Below are positions 62,885-64,000 of a DNA stretch of 64,000 nt, piece after piece. This DNA comes from Salinivirgaceae bacterium (GTDB lineage: Bacteria; Bacteroidota; Bacteroidia; Bacteroidales; SZUA-534): NCBI GenBank assembly GCA_017645945.1, contig JAGCNL010000076.1:124001-188000 (forward strand), given 5' to 3'. Below the pieces are notes generated by a model, which worked only from the letters and a program-made list of their open reading frames with translations, ran no database searches and was not told where the DNA came from. Each line of letters begins with the position of its first letter. Position 1 is the first letter of the stretch. The position numbers and the translations under genes were made by a program.

Positions 62885-64000
62885 CTATTTGTAAATCAAG
62901 AATTCAACACGGCGATTTTTGCGTCGGGCCTCATCGGTTTGCAAGCGCGTGACGGGTTGTCTTTTGCCACGACCCTCAGTGATGATGCGGTCGTCGTCAA
63001 TGCCGTGCATGTTCAGATAGTTGGCCACCGAGCGGGCCCGCATACGGCTCAAGTCCATATTGTACTCGTCGGAACCCACATCGTCAGTATGACCGATGAG
63101 TTTCAGACGAGCATCGAAGAACTGAGTGAGCAGGTCGGCAATCTCGTTGAGCGATGTAGTGTCCTCGCTCAGAATATCGTAGGAGTTAAAGTCGAAATGG
63201 ATGGTTTTGTCGAAGCCCACGGTGTCGCCGTTCACACGGACTCGGTTGGCGCCAATCAGATGCATACGCTTCTCGATTTCCGATTTCAAATATGGCGCCA
63301 CGGGCTGCAGTTTGCCTTCGCTCTTGAGTGAATGAGCCTTGATGAACACGCCCGAATCGTAGATGTTATCGCCCACATCGGCAATGGCCATGGTGAGTTT
63401 GTAAGTGGCGTACGGACGGATTTTGGCTTTGGCCTCGAGCACCGTTGTCATGCCATCGAACTGGAAAACACTTGCAAGACTGTTGCCAGGATTATCAATC
63501 GAATATCCGCGCCACTGTTTGTTTTCGATGTAAAATTCAGAGTTGCGATTGGCGTTCACATGGTCAACCGAGATGGGCTCGCCCGTTGTGGGCAGCTTGG
63601 CGATGTTGCACAATGTGTCGTAGCCAGGTCCCTCGATGAAAAATGCGAACACATCGTTCACTCCTTTGTTCACGTATTCGGGATACTCCTCCGAAGCAAA
63701 AAAATATTCGAACGACACCTCATCGGTATTTGCCACAAATTCAATCTCAAGAATGACGGCGTCGGAAGTTTTTGCTCCGGCAATTTCCTCGAGCCGCTTG
63801 TCGCCTGGCGTGAACATGGCACATCCCGAGCTGGGCGAATCGTTCGGATAGGCGGCCCAGGTGACCATTCCCGTCGACATTATTATGCCCGACTGGATTG
63901 GCAACTTTTCAGAGGTAGTCACGAATGATGCAATTGAGTTCGGATTTGCCTTGAAATGAGTGTTTAAAATGGTTATTCCGAACGAGTTACGAGGCAGAAG
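62885..64000 (-). CDS. Choice-of-anchor-L / OmpA-domain protein, 5' end outside window
   Basis: The frame stays open from 63922 to the window edge, so the start is missing and GTG 63922 is only an internal codon. Visible are 371 residues. The first 200 or so resemble a choice-of-anchor-L domain (SGIIMSTGMV, VSFEYFFASEEYPEYVN, DVFAFFIEGPG), usual in large T9SS or gliding-associated surface proteins. The last 120 residues form an OmpA peptidoglycan-binding domain (FDFNSYDIL near 245, LIGHTDDVGSDEYNMDLSRMRA, and RRVEFLIYK). It would link a surface domain to peptidoglycan, an arrangement seen in Bacteroidota gliding proteins. Confidence 0.82.
   Translation of the reverse strand, partial: LLPRNSFGITILNTHFKANPNSIASFVTTSEKLPIQSGIIMSTGMVTWAAYPNDSPSSGCAMFTPGDKRLEEIAGAKTSDAVILEIEFVANTDEVSFEYFFASEEYPEYVNKGVNDVFAFFIEGPGYDTLCNIAKLPTTGEPISVDHVNANRNSEFYIENKQWRGYSIDNPGNSLASVFQFDGMTTVLEAKAKIRPYATYKLTMAIADVGDNIYDSGVFIKAHSLKSEGKLQPVAPYLKSEIEKRMHLIGANRVRVNGDTVGFDKTIHFDFNSYDILSEDTTSLNEIADLLTQFFDARLKLIGHTDDVGSDEYNMDLSRMRARSVANYLNMHGIDDDRIITEGRGKRQPVTRLQTDEARRKNRRVEFLIYK

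Overview
The window looks like a chromosome segment of a Bacteroidota bacterium, most likely of the order Bacteroidales. Evidence is a type IX secretion locus (PorV, PorU, a PorP/SprF-family protein and a GldJ-type lipoprotein), a BspA-like leucine-rich protein ending in a T9SS-type sorting tail, a complete-looking menaquinone cluster, NhaD, DUF2027/Smr, DUF1987 and QueA proteins, weak Shine-Dalgarno signals, and many promoters with the Bacteroidota -7 box TAnnTTTG (often TAnnTTCG) followed by GC. No rRNA, tRNA or CRISPR array was recognised.

Layout. 1-1473: the end of a large protein resembling restriction/DNA-methylase proteins, then an 85-bp tandem repeat array. 1553-7389: a uronate catabolic operon (MFS transporter, uxaC, kdgK, eda) interrupted by a small membrane protein and a four-helix-bundle gene. 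7467-9761: a helically phased GTTAA array, then ExbB/ExbD and a TolA/TonB-like energy transducer. 9830-15265: a membrane-anchored HExxH protein, a YhcC-type radical SAM protein, a membrane-anchored Ntn hydrolase, asnS and a PIN toxin-antitoxin pair. 15290-24761: ahcY, a C-terminal processing protease and dCMP deaminase (one operon), the BspA-like protein, a possible SAM-II-type riboswitch before metK, and a PepSY-like lipoprotein. 24921-34112: acyl-CoA/acetate CoA-transferase, ispF, and the T9SS genes. 34134-42459: murF, then menF-menD-menB-(CDF transporter)-menC-menE. 42479-47806: two lipoprotein enzymes (metallo-beta-lactamase fold, ApbE), a deoxynucleoside kinase, a DUF58 protein and NhaD.

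47993-52445 is the accessory part. It holds an elaborate nested inverted-repeat region that could be a structured RNA or a small palindromic element, an AT-rich gene that seems to join nuclease, methylase and target-recognition parts in one chain, and an AAA-ATPase/DUF234 gene sitting between two 95% identical 115-bp palindromic direct repeats. The second repeat supplies the gene's stop codon. This cassette arrangement is the most unusual thing in the window.

52576-64000 is mostly housekeeping: a glutaminyl cyclase lipoprotein, patatin, a small lipoprotein, queA, Smr protein, methyltransferase, SDR, an HTH/zinc-ribbon regulator, a second PIN toxin-antitoxin pair, purE, a beta-barrel protein, RidA, DUF1987, and a truncated choice-of-anchor-L/OmpA protein.

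The genes connect in several ways. MetK makes the SAM used by the methyltransferases and QueA, and AhcY clears the resulting SAH. PorV/PorU process and anchor T9SS cargo such as the BspA-like protein. The glutaminyl cyclase could cap the Gln that follows the predicted signal-peptidase site of all five exported non-lipoproteins seen here. Everything is read from sequence by eye; no search was run.
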